Part shown: positions 35,966 through 44,721 of the stretch, in pieces
How the letters are laid out: every line of letters starts with the position of its first letter
How positions within the stretch are numbered: position 1 is the first letter of the stretch
Assembly (NCBI RefSeq): GCF_001942465.1
Contig: NZ_MKJY01000555.1
Coordinates: 31,520 to 95,519, forward strand
DNA from: Actinomadura sp. CNU-125
GTDB lineage: Bacteria > Actinomycetota > Actinomycetes > Streptosporangiales > Streptosporangiaceae
Reading direction: 5' to 3'
DNA: 64,000 nucleotides
Translations under genes and position numbers: made by a program
Notes under the pieces: model-generated
Databases searched by the model: none
What the model saw: the letters and a program-made list of their open reading frames with translations, nothing else
What the model was told of the DNA's origin: nothing

Positions 35966-35995
35966 GACGAGACACAGACGAGACAAGACGAGAAC
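35966..35995 (-). promoter_or_regulatory. Three helically phased direct repeats (presumed HTH operator/promoter)
   Basis: GACGAGACA at 35966-35974 and 35977-35985 and GACGAGAAC at 35987-35995, spaced 10-11 bp. They cover the expected promoter position 35-63 bp upstream of the HTH start. Between here and 36149 there are also small hairpins (36017-36033). Confidence 0.5.
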
Positions 35996-36069
35996 AAGCC
36001 GCACAGGATGCGGCACGCACGGTAATGCCGTGCAACACGTCTCCCGGCGACGCTTTGAAGGTGATCAGT

Positions 36070-36129
36070 GGCGGGACCGGTGGCACGGTGAGGGCGGCTC
36101 GTTCGTGGCCCCGTGTCTCCGGTCCCGCC
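36070..36129 (+). promoter_or_regulatory. Long leader hairpin before the 36149 gene
   Basis: GGCGGGACCGG (36070-36080) pairs exactly with 36119-36129; an inner GGCACGG/CCGTGTC pairing extends the stem. It ends 19 bases before the ATG, next to the AAGGGG ribosome site. Confidence 0.5.
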
Positions 36130-36148
36130 TCCACCAAGGGGCGAAGCG

Positions 36149-36427
36149 ATGGAAACAACGATGTCATTGGAGTTGGAACTCCTCTCCGAACTGCGCGGCG
36201 CGCTCGCCGAACACGAGATCCGGTCCGAGCTGAAAGAGGACGTCGCTGGGCTTGCGGTCTCCACCGACGCCCCCGGCGTCTACCTGTGGGTGTTCGTCAG
36301 CTTCACGAACCGGTTCTTCTCGTGGGCTCGGGGCAATCATCAGCACCCGGTCAACGACATGGCGGGCGCCGCCCGGCGCATCACCACCCACGTCAAGGGC
36401 CTTCATCTGTTGGGGGGTGCGGAGTGA
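36149..36427 (+). CDS. Hypothetical AICE protein (92 aa)
   Basis: 92 residues: an N-terminal helix (LELELLSELRGALAEHEIRS), then VSTDAPGVYLWVFVSFTNRF and AGAARRITTHVKGL. Acidic start and no membrane segment. ATG at 36149 behind AAGGGG, overlapped by the next ATG (TGATG). It leads a three-gene micro-operon downstream of a structured leader. No family recognised, though short genes of this kind are typical between regulatory genes of pSAM2-like elements. Confidence 0.6.
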   Translation: METTMSLELELLSELRGALAEHEIRSELKEDVAGLAVSTDAPGVYLWVFVSFTNRFFSWARGNHQHPVNDMAGAARRITTHVKGLHLLGGAE

Positions 36428-36633
36428 TGGAGGATCCGGAGATCGACCTGTCCGGCCTGGTCGGGAGCATGGAACGCGACCTCGAAGCCGAGTTCCCCGG
36501 CTGGCTCATCGCACGTGAGAGCACCGGGCGATGGGCGGCGACGCGTCCGGACTGGGGTGCTCTGTTCGCGCAGACGGGGCCGGAACTGCGGGAACGGCTG
36601 CGCCGCTTCAACCGAGAGGACGGGGCGTCGTGA
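36427..36633 (+). CDS. Hypothetical AICE protein (68 aa)
   Basis: 68 residues (MEDPEIDLSGLVGSMERDLE, EFPGWLIARESTGRWAATRP, FNREDGAS). Start overlaps the previous stop by one base and its stop overlaps the next GTG, so it is translationally coupled on both sides. Function unknown. Confidence 0.6.
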   Translation: MEDPEIDLSGLVGSMERDLEAEFPGWLIARESTGRWAATRPDWGALFAQTGPELRERLRRFNREDGAS

Positions 36634-36854
36634 CGGACGAACGGCGCACACCTGACACGGTCGTGCGGCTCGACGCGTCACGGAATCGGCGGAACACAAG
36701 GAGGGCGGTCAGACTGACCGAGGAAGAACGTCAGCTCCTGCTCGAAGAGCTGGCAGAGATCGCGGCGAAACTCGATGAACTACAAGTTCGTAGCTTGGAG
36801 ATTTCCAGCCGGATCACCGATCACGAGTCCGCTCGTCAAGCTCGTCCAGCCTGA
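36630..36854 (+). CDS. Hypothetical coiled-coil AICE protein (74 aa)
   Basis: 74 residues. A basic N-terminus (RLDASRNRRNTRRAVRL) precedes a heptad-rich acidic helix (EEERQLLLEELAEIAAKLDE). GTG at 36630 forms GTGA with the previous stop. Its 3' end overlaps the convergent GntR gene by 41 bp. Probably a small helical DNA- or protein-binding protein. Confidence 0.6.
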   Translation: MTDERRTPDTVVRLDASRNRRNTRRAVRLTEEERQLLLEELAEIAAKLDELQVRSLEISSRITDHESARQARPA

Positions 36855-37218
36855 GATTCTGTCGCCGGAGATGCTCCCTGATCTCCTGGAGCTGGCCCCA
36901 TAGGAGTGCGAACTCCTGGCTCGGCTCCTCGGGAGCGTCTCCGGCTTCTGCATGCTCCGGCTTAGCCGCGATGATGCTGGGGCTCCCCTGGCGACTCTGG
37001 ATGAGCCCTTCCTCCCGCAGCACGGTCAAGGCCCGTTCCACCGTGGCCTTGGCCGCGTCGAACCGCGCGCTCAGGACGGCGATGCTGGGGAGCGTCTCCC
37101 CCACCGCAAGACGCTCCGTCTCGATGTCCTTCCGCAGCTCATCTGCGATGCGGACATAGATCTTCCTGCGGTCCGCGCGGCCGTGTTCTCCCATGTCAGC
37201 AGGATAGCCCGCTGTCAT
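36814..37218 (-). CDS. GntR-family regulator (KorSA-like)
   Basis: 134 residues. Compact GntR winged helix (YVRIADELRKDIETERLAVG; LPSIAVLSARFDAAKATVER; ALTVLREEGLIQSRQG) and a C-terminal coiled coil (LWGQLQEIREHLRRQNLRLD). In pSAM2 the equivalent KorSA represses replication and transfer genes. It is divergent from the SCO3933-type gene, and both promoters contain the repeat CCTRGGTTCATAGGAAA. ATG 37218 has AGGA upstream; ATG 37194 is an alternative. Confidence 0.85.
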   Translation of the reverse strand: MTAGYPADMGEHGRADRRKIYVRIADELRKDIETERLAVGETLPSIAVLSARFDAAKATVERALTVLREEGLIQSRQGSPSIIAAKPEHAEAGDAPEEPSQEFALLWGQLQEIREHLRRQNLRLDELDERTRDR

Positions 37219-37223
37219 AGGTT

Positions 37224-37297
37224 CCTGGGTTCATAGGAAACTTCCGGCCAACCGCTTGACCCTCCTACTTTCCTAGGTAACCTAGGTTCATAGGAAA
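37224..37297. promoter_or_regulatory. Duplicated GntR operator and rightward promoter
   Basis: 17-bp repeats CCTGGGTTCATAGGAAA (37224-37240) and CCTAGGTTCATAGGAAA (37281-37297) lie on the two sides of the divergent region. TTGACC (37256-37261) and TAACCT (37278-37283) with a 16-bp spacer make a likely promoter for the 37319 gene; its -10 element abuts the right repeat. Confidence 0.6.
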
Positions 37298-37318
37298 GCA
37301 AAGTACTTAGGAGGGTTC

Positions 37319-37660
37319 ATGCGCAACATCCCTGTAGACACGTCGGGCCTGGCCTTCGTGTGCGTCTCCCCGGCGCGTCCGAAGCTGGTGAATCAGGAGA
37401 CCGGAGAGGTCAAGGTCGACAAGAACGGCGACGCCGTGTTTCAGGTCGGCCTGTCCTGCGCGAACGAAGACGGACGGGTCGACCTCGTCACGGTCGCGGT
37501 CACCGGCGACCCCGGTGTCACCCTCGGCCAGGTCGTGACGCCGGTCCGGCTGGTCGGCTTCCACTGGGAGCAGACCATCAACGGGGAGCGGCGCTCGGGC
37601 GTCTCGTTCCGCGCTGAGCGGGTCGTCCCGGTCGGCGGCGAGGCCGGGGCGGCTGCCTGA
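37319..37660 (+). CDS. SCO3933-family regulatory protein
   Basis: 113 residues: RNIPVDTSGLAFVCVSPARP, PKLVNQETGEVKVDKNGDAV, PVRLVGFHWEQTINGERRSG. It is a small beta-rich protein found directly upstream of traSA in most actinomycete integrative elements. ATG at 37319 follows AGGAGG. Its promoter is overlapped by the GntR operator, and it sits two bases before the traSA start. Exact biochemical role unknown. Confidence 0.85.
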   Translation: MRNIPVDTSGLAFVCVSPARPKLVNQETGEVKVDKNGDAVFQVGLSCANEDGRVDLVTVAVTGDPGVTLGQVVTPVRLVGFHWEQTINGERRSGVSFRAERVVPVGGEAGAAA

Positions 37661-37661
37661 C

Positions 37662-39009
37662 ATGGACGCGTCCACTCTCTACCTGGTGCTCGGGGTCCTG
37701 GCCGCTGCGGCGGCCGGGCTCTGGGCCTGGTCCCGGTGGTATCCGCTGTCGTTCTGGTACGGCGTCGGCTTCCCGGTCCGCGTCGTGCGGGTGTTCCTCA
37801 CCTGGCGGTCGGTCGCCTCGGGCTGCAAGCTCGCCCGGACCAAGCGCGCTTGGCGGGTCACCCTCGACGCGATCCCGGTCGTGGGGCCGGCTGCCCGGTC
37901 GGCCGCGACGGTGGTCGAGCAGAAGCGGCGCGTCCGGCGGGTCGACGTCGAACGGGCGCCTCGGCTGGGACTGATGCTCCCGACGCCGTTCGGCTGGCGT
38001 CTGCGGGTCAAGCTGACCGACGGCCAGATCCCGGACGACTACGCCAAGGTCGCTGAGCGGCTCGCGCACTCGTGGCGGGTGCACGGGGTGCGGGTCCGGG
38101 AGCACAAGCCGGGCCGGATCACGCTCGTGGCCACGCGGCGTGACCCGCTGCGGGCCGTCACCGTCCCGCCCGAGGACGGGGGAGCGCTCCTCGTCGTCCG
38201 GCCCGGTGTTCTGGAGAACGGGGAGCCGTGGGTGATCGACTTCCGCGCGGTGCCGCACTGGATGATCGTCGGCGCGACTCAGTCCGGTAAGTCGACGCTG
38301 GCGAACGCCATCATCAAGGCTCTGGCTCCTCAGCCGGTGGCCATCATCGGCTTCGACCTCAAGGGCGGCGTGGAGTTCACGCCCTACGCGCCTCGGCTCT
38401 CGGCGCTGGCGACTACGCGCAAGGAATCGGTGGATCTGCTGCGGGAGCTGGTCGGCGAAGTCGAGGCGCGCATGGCGGTGTGCCGGGCGGCTGGCGCCCG
38501 CAACGTCTGGGGGCTTGCGGAGTCGGCTCGGCCGGTTCCCGTCGTCGTCCTGGTGGACGAAGTCGCTGAGCTGTTCCTCATGGCGGACAAGTCCGAGAAG
38601 GAGCAGGTCTCGCAGACCGGTACGGCGCTGCTGCGGGTGGCGCAGCTCGGACGGGCGTTCGGCGTCTTCCTGATCGTCTGCGGTCAGCGCGTGGGCTCTG
38701 ACCTCGGTCCCGGCATCACTGCTCTGCGCGCTCAGCTCTCCGGGCGCGTCTGCCACCGGGTCAACGATCCCGAAACCGCTCACATGGCGCTCGGCGACCT
38801 CGACCCGGCCTGCCTCGGACGTCGCGCGCTCGATCCCTCCGGAGTCTCCCGGCGTCGCCGTGGTCGCCGGTCAAGACGGCACCTGGTACCGCGCCCGGTC
38901 CGTCCAGGTAACCGAGGAAGAAGCCGAACAGGCCGCCCTCGACTGCGCCTCTCTCGCCCCCTCCTGGGATGACCTGATCGGTCATCCGCCCGGCCTCGAC
39001 GCCGCGTAA
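37662..39009 (+). CDS. traSA: FtsK/SpoIIIE-type DNA translocase, conjugal transfer TraSA-like (frameshift near 38815)
   Basis: About 449 residues after one frame correction. N-terminal membrane helix (YLVLGVLAAAAAGLWAW), Walker A VGATQSGKST, Walker B VVVLVDEVAELF, then GQRVGSDLGPGITALRAQL and HRVNDPETAHMALGDL. After about 38815 the conserved tail continues in the next frame (GVAVVAGQDGTWYRARSVQV and DLIGHPPGLDAA, stop TAA at 39007). Such hexameric pumps move double-stranded element DNA between mycelia. As written it would end early with an aberrant Arg-rich tail. Confidence 0.85.
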
Positions 39010-39094
39010 CTCCCCGTCCCCTGCGGCTCGGCGTGAGCCCTGATCACGCCACGTCCCTACCCGTCCCATGCCCGAAACCCGCTCGGAGGTGCTT

Positions 39095-39196
39095 ATGTCC
39101 GCGATGGTGGTCCCCCTCCGTCTCCGTCCCGGGGCCGTCCTCGGCCGTCCCGGCTCGTCCTCGTCCGTCCTGTGGAGTGGTGGGGGTGCGCGGTGA
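39095..39196 (+). CDS. Small translationally coupled ORF (33 aa)
   Basis: MSAMVVPLRLRPGAVLGRPG and a short tail. GGAGG precedes the ATG, and its TGA overlaps the GTG of the spread gene, which supports translation. Comparable mini-genes precede spd genes in Streptomyces plasmids, but no homology is claimed. Confidence 0.45.
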   Translation: MSAMVVPLRLRPGAVLGRPGSSSSVLWSGGGAR

Positions 39197-39945
39197 GCGG
39201 CCGCATCACCGGACGCGTCACGGCGGCCGTGGTCGACTCCGGTCCGGTGCTCGTCCTCGCCGCGATCGCGGCGGCGGGGTCATTCACGCACATCCGTGAC
39301 ACCGCCACCGAACACGGACAAGGCGGCTGGATGGCCTGGGCCGTCGCCGTGTGCATCGACCTCACATGCGTGATGGCGGCCCGTGAGCGTCAGCGTGACA
39401 AGCGGACGGGACGGCGGACGGCGCGGCTGTCGTGGCCGACGCTCGTCCTCGTCGGCGGCGTCCTGTTGAGCCTCGCCGCGAACCTCGCTCAGGCTGAGCC
39501 GTCCGTCTGGGGCTGGCTGTCGGCCGGTACTCCGGCGGGCGCTTTCCTCGTTGCCGTCTCGATGCTGGAGCGTCGCGCGTCCGGTCCGCGTCCCGCCCCA
39601 TCCGTCGTCCCGTCCCCGGACGCGATGACCGTCCCGCCGTCCTTCGGCCGTTCGGACGAACCGGCCCCGTCCCCCGTCGTGGAGGACGAACCTCGGCCGG
39701 AACTCGTACCCGTCCAGGACGAGCAGACCGAGATCCCCGTTCCGGCCGCTGCCGAGTCGGACACGTCCGCGCCGGTCCCCGGTCCGGCCGCCGCTCTCCT
39801 CGACTTCGCCCGGCGGGTGGCCGACGAGCACACGGAGAAGCACGGGCGACCGATCACCCGTGACGCGCTTCGGGGCCGACTGGGCGTGTCCAACCAGCTC
39901 GCGTCCGACCTCCTCCGCCAGATCCGCGCCGACTCCCCTGCCTGA
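39193..39945 (+). CDS. DUF2637 (spread/Spd-like) membrane protein
   Basis: 250 residues. Four hydrophobic segments in the DUF2637 pattern (VVDSGPVLVLAAIAAAGSFT; WMAWAVAVCIDLTCVMAARE; LSWPTLVLVGGVLLSLAANL; WGWLSAGTPAGAFLVAVSML), a long Pro/Glu cytoplasmic linker and a C-terminal helix-turn-helix-like end (RDALRGRLGVSNQLASDLLR). GTG 39193 overlaps the mini-ORF stop. It is thought to act in intramycelial spread after transfer. Confidence 0.82.
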   Translation: MSGRITGRVTAAVVDSGPVLVLAAIAAAGSFTHIRDTATEHGQGGWMAWAVAVCIDLTCVMAARERQRDKRTGRRTARLSWPTLVLVGGVLLSLAANLAQAEPSVWGWLSAGTPAGAFLVAVSMLERRASGPRPAPSVVPSPDAMTVPPSFGRSDEPAPSPVVEDEPRPELVPVQDEQTEIPVPAAAESDTSAPVPGPAAALLDFARRVADEHTEKHGRPITRDALRGRLGVSNQLASDLLRQIRADSPA

Positions 39946-39969
39946 ACCTCACTCACTCAGGAGATCACC

Positions 39970-40344
39970 ATGACTGACCAGAACACGACCGCGCACGCTG
40001 AGGCGGCCCACCGCGAACGCGTCCTCCAGGGCCTCATCGACCTGGCCGCGTTCCTGGAGGCCAACCCGGGCGTTCCCGTCCCGGCCTTCGGCTGGACGCT
40101 GAACCTTCCCGCCAGTGAGGCCACCGATGGCCGTGAGCGGGCGGAGATCGACCGCATTGCGGACCTGCTCAACGTTCCCATCTCGGACGACACCCCGAAC
40201 GGCGGTCACTACGTCGCCCAAAAGCACTTCGGTCCGATCACCTACCAGGCGTTCCACGTCCCGGCCCGTCGCATGGCCCAGCACAACGCCCTGTGGAGCT
40301 ACGGCGACAACGTTCAGGCCGACATCGACGGCGAGGCCGCCTGA
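39970..40344 (+). CDS. Hypothetical AICE protein (124 aa)
   Basis: 124 residues: an alpha-helical start (HRERVLQGLIDLAAFLEANP), a GVPVPAFGWTLNLPAS segment, then GGHYVAQKHFGPITYQAFHV and a short C-terminal helix. ATG at 39970 with AGGAG upstream. It is coupled to the zinc-ribbon gene by TGATG. Found between spd and rep genes in related elements; function unknown. Confidence 0.65.
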   Translation: MTDQNTTAHAEAAHRERVLQGLIDLAAFLEANPGVPVPAFGWTLNLPASEATDGRERAEIDRIADLLNVPISDDTPNGGHYVAQKHFGPITYQAFHVPARRMAQHNALWSYGDNVQADIDGEAA

Positions 40345-40631
40345 TGGACGCCCAGCAGACGACATGGCGGCTTCGGTGCCGCTCCTGCGACGTCACGAAC
40401 GGCGGCCTCAACTGGGTTGCGCTGCTCGCCCTCCGGGACGGTCCGGCGTGCTCCTCGTGCGGCTCGTCCGAGGTGACCGCGCAGGACGCCGCGACCGGAT
40501 CGGCCGTCGTCTTCCCCCGTCCGCGCGCCTCGCTCGGCGAGTGGTGGCAGTGCTGCAACTGCGGCGGAACCGGCCTCGACTCCTACGGCGACGCCTGCCC
40601 GCACTGCGCGGGCCTCGGGCACTGCCAGTGA
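40344..40631 (+). CDS. Double zinc-ribbon protein
   Basis: 95 residues with cysteine pairs CRSC...CSSC and CCNCGG...CPHCAG, the second like DnaJ-type zinc knuckles. Eight cysteines in order suit two zinc sites. ATG 40344 overlaps the previous stop. It lies directly upstream of repSA; likely a nucleic-acid or protein-binding helper. Confidence 0.7.
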   Translation: MDAQQTTWRLRCRSCDVTNGGLNWVALLALRDGPACSSCGSSEVTAQDAATGSAVVFPRPRASLGEWWQCCNCGGTGLDSYGDACPHCAGLGHCQ

Positions 40632-40731
40632 CCTGAGCGCCCCCGGCGTGGCCGCACAAGCCGCCAAGCACACGCGCCACGTCGGGGGCCGTCCCCTCAT
40701 CCGCCTGAATCGGTTAGGAGACCTGTTCATC

Positions 40732-42122
<1,391 letters not shown>

Positions 42123-42126
<4 letters not shown>

Positions 42127-42359
42127 GCAAGGCTCAGACTCCCCCGAACGACCTGAACGAACGGCTCCTCACAATCGCTGAGGCGGCCGAACTGCTGAAC
42201 ACCTCCCCGCGGTTCCCTCGTCGGCTCGTCGCCGAACGGCGCATCCGCTTCGTCAAGCTCGGGCGCTTCGTCCGCATCCCTGAGTCCGCGCTCCGCGAGT
42301 TCATCGCGGCGGGCCTCATCGAACCCATGACCGCCTCTGACGTCTGGAGGGTTGCCTAA
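42123..42359 (+). CDS. xis: Excisionase (helix-turn-helix, MerR-like fold)
   Basis: 78 residues: LLTIAEAAELLNTSPRFPRR, then ERRIRFVKLGRFVRIPESAL, the standard helix_turn_helix_17 (excisionase/AlpA-type) pattern. Overlaps both repSA (GTGA) and int (TAATG), so Rep, Xis and Int are made from one transcript as in pSAM2. Confidence 0.9.
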
Positions 42360-43704
42360 TGGCCAAGGGCAACAAGTCGGGTCGCCGTCGCTTCGGCAAC
42401 GTTCGTCGGCTCCCCTCGGGCCGGTACCAAGCGAGCTACATCGCGCCGAACGGCGAACGGCGACCGGCCCCGAAGACCTTCGAGCGCAAGAGCGACGCCG
42501 AACGCTGGCTCACGCTGGCGGAAGCGCAGATCTTCAGCGGTGACTGGACGGACCCCGACCGTGCCAAGGTGCGGCTCGGCGACTACGCCGCAACGTGGAT
42601 CGAAGAGCGGCCCGGCCTGCGGCCTCGGACGGTCGAGCTGTACCGGTGGCTGCTGCGGAAGTACATCGCGCCGCACCTCGGGGGCGTCCCACTCGGCAAG
42701 CTCAGCACGTCCATGGTTCGTGAGTGGCGTACAAAGCTCCTCGACTCCGGGGTCTCGGCGACCATGGCGGCCAAGGCTTACCGGCTACTGCGGGCGGTCC
42801 TCATGACTGCGGTCGTGGAAGACAAGATCTTGTCTCGCAACCCGTGCCAGGTGCGGGGGGCCGGCACCGAGGTCACTCCGGAGCGACCGACCCTCACGGT
42901 TCCTCAGGTGTTCGAACTGGCCGAACGGGTCGGCGTCCGCCCGGTCGGCAACATTCGCAAGCTCGACTCGGGGGAGTTCCGGCTTCGGTACCGGGCCAAG
43001 GGCGACACGATGCGGCGGCATCCGGCCGCCTTCGCGACGCGTCCCGATGCTGAGCGGGCGCTGTGGAAGCTGGCCGAGGACGGGCGCGCCGATGTCGTCC
43101 AGGACGACCGGCTTCGCGCGTTCATCCTCCTCGCCGCGTTCGCAAGCCTGCGTTGGGGTGAGGTGACCGCGCTCCGGGGGCCGACATCGACACCGTGAAC
43201 CGGACCGTCCGTGTTCGGGCCGCCTACGTCGAACGGGCGAACGGACAGATGATCCTCGGGCCGACCAAGTCACAAGCTGGCCTGCGTACGGTCTCGATTC
43301 CGGCCTCGATCGTCCCTGACTTGGAGGCGCACCTAGAGAAGTACGTCCGGCCTGATGCTGACGCGCTCGTCTTCACGGGCGTCAAGGGCGGGCCGATGCG
43401 GCGGAGCGGCTTCAACAAGGTCACGCGCTGGCACTTCGTCGTGGAATCGCTCGGCGTACCGAATCTGCACTTCCATGACCTCCGGCACACCGGCAACACC
43501 CTCGCTGCTGACATGGGCGTCTCGCTCCGAAACCTCATGGCGAGGATGGGCCACGACAACGAACGGGCCGCGCTGCGCTACCAGCACCGATCGGCCAACG
43601 CTGACCGTGCGATCGCGGACGGGTTCGATGCCCTCATGCGTGCGTGGGACGAGTCGGGCGACGATGACGACGGGACGGCGGGCGTACCGGTGCCGGTCGG
43701 GTAG
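42359..43704 (+). CDS. int: Tyrosine site-specific integrase (frameshift near 43170)
   Basis: About 448 residues after a one-base correction in a run of five G at about 43170. N-terminal AP2-like arm-binding domain (RRFGNVRRLPSGRYQASYIA), core-binding domain, then the catalytic domain with Arg (SLRWGEVTALR), His-x-x-Arg (LHFHDLRHTGNTLAAD), His (MGHDNERAA) and Tyr (LRYQHRS). An extra segment of about 60 residues inside the catalytic domain (VGNIRKLDSGEFRLRYRAKG) looks like a second copy of the N-terminal domain. It targets the 3' end of tRNA-Gly(CCC). Confidence 0.88.
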
Positions 43705-43722
43705 TCGCACGCGGGTTGCACG
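43702..43722. repeat. Paired arm-type sites, right end of element A
   Basis: TAGTCGCACG (43702-43711) and GGTTGCACG (43714-43722), matching the pair at 31694-31714 at the other end. Confidence 0.55.
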
Positions 43723-43749
43723 GCGGGGCATCCGACCCTAGAAACGATC

Positions 43750-43789
43750 AAGGCCCAGTGTCGGGGATCCAATCCCTGACCTGGGCCTT
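43750..43789 (+). terminator. Integrase terminator of element A
   Basis: AAGGCCCAG pairs with CTGGGCCTT, with an inner stem GTCGGGGAT / ATCCCTGAC; found in the same place next to all three attachment cores. Confidence 0.8.
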
Positions 43790-43797
43790 CGTCGTGC

Positions 43798-43841
43798 GAG
43801 CGGGTGACGGGAATCGAACCCGCGCTGTCAGCTTGGGAAGC
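43798..43841. repeat. Attachment core 3 (within intact tRNA-Gly)
   Basis: 44 bases shared with 31567-31610 (identical) and 29169-29212 (one mismatch). Spans the acceptor 3' strand, T arm and the 3' half of the anticodon arm of the tRNA gene. Confidence 0.9.
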
Positions 43842-43869
43842 TGAAGTTCTACCATTGAACTACACCCGC
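43799..43869 (-). tRNA. tRNA-Gly (anticodon CCC)
   Basis: 71 nt cloverleaf: acceptor GCGGGTG/CACCCGC, D arm GTTC-AATGGTA-GAAC, anticodon stem TCAGC/GCTGA with loop TTCCCAA, T loop TTCGATT, discriminator T; CCA not encoded. The gene stays intact because the element restores the 3' end on integration. It is followed on the opposite strand by dcd, a common actinobacterial neighbourhood. Confidence 0.95.
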
Positions 43870-43946
43870 GTGGGACGGCTTGCCGTCCGCGCTTGCGCCA
43901 TCGTACCGGATCGTCGGGGGGCGTGTGGACCGGGTAGCTTTTCAGC

Positions 43947-44522
43947 GTGCTGCTCTCCGATCGCGATATCAGGTCCGAGCTCGAGTCCGGGCGGGTGAAG
44001 ATCGACCCGTACGAGCCGAGCATGATTCAGCCGTCCAGTGTGGACGTCAGGCTGGATCGGTACTTCCGGGTCTTCGAGAACCACCGGTATCCGCACATCG
44101 ATCCCGCGGTGGAGCAGCGGGATCTGACGCGGCCGCTGGAGGTCGATCCGGACGAGGCGTTCGTGCTCCATCCGGGGGAGTTCGTCCTCGCGTCGACGTA
44201 CGAGGTGTTCGGGCTGCCGGACGATCTGGCCGCGCGGCTCGAGGGCAAGAGCTCGCTCGGACGGCTCGGGCTGCTGACGCATTCGACGGCGGGGTGGATC
44301 GACCCGGGGTTCAGCGGTCACGTGACGTTGGAGCTGTCGAATGTGGCGACGCTGCCGATCAAGCTGTGGCCGGGGATGAAGATCGGGCAGATGTGCCTCT
44401 TCCGGACGAGTTCGCCCGCGGAGCATCCGTACGGGTCGCAGGAGTACGGGTCGCGCTACCAGGACCAGCGGGGGCCGACACCGTCGCGGTCGTACCTGAA
44501 CTTCCACCGGACAAAGGTGTGA
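43947..44522 (+). CDS. dcd: dCTP deaminase
   Basis: 191 residues. [37 protein letters not shown], the nucleotide-binding/catalytic [20 protein letters not shown] with Ser/Arg and the Glu in GHVTLELSN, and a C-terminal lid [19 protein letters not shown] at 43947. Deaminates dCTP on the way to dTTP; actinobacterial homologues are bifunctional and yield dUMP directly. Housekeeping gene at the host side of the integration site. Confidence 0.95.
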   Translation: MLLSDRDIRSELESGRVKIDPYEPSMIQPSSVDVRLDRYFRVFENHRYPHIDPAVEQRDLTRPLEVDPDEAFVLHPGEFVLASTYEVFGLPDDLAARLEGKSSLGRLGLLTHSTAGWIDPGFSGHVTLELSNVATLPIKLWPGMKIGQMCLFRTSSPAEHPYGSQEYGSRYQDQRGPTPSRSYLNFHRTKV

Positions 44523-44721
44523 ACGTGTCCCGTTTGTGACCCTAACGTGACGGAACGCACCAAAGGATGAAACATGTTCCTTGAGCAGGTAGTTTCAAGC
44601 GACGCAGAGTGTTGGCGTTCGCTTGACAGTCTCTTTACGTGAGTCTCGTCGAGTCCGGGCGCCTGGACGTGTAGGCGACCCGTTTCCGCGCCGTTTGGAC
44701 GTGGGAACCCGGAAGGAGATC

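Noticed and set aside
43195..43704. Separate small integrase gene
   Set aside because: It is the C-terminal part of the integrase starting at 42359; a single base in a G run explains the split.
44623..44720. N-terminal extension of the betaine ATPase from an upstream ATG-like start
   Set aside because: The extension is Arg/Pro-rich without family similarity; GTG 44722 has a strong ribosome site and the family's usual start.
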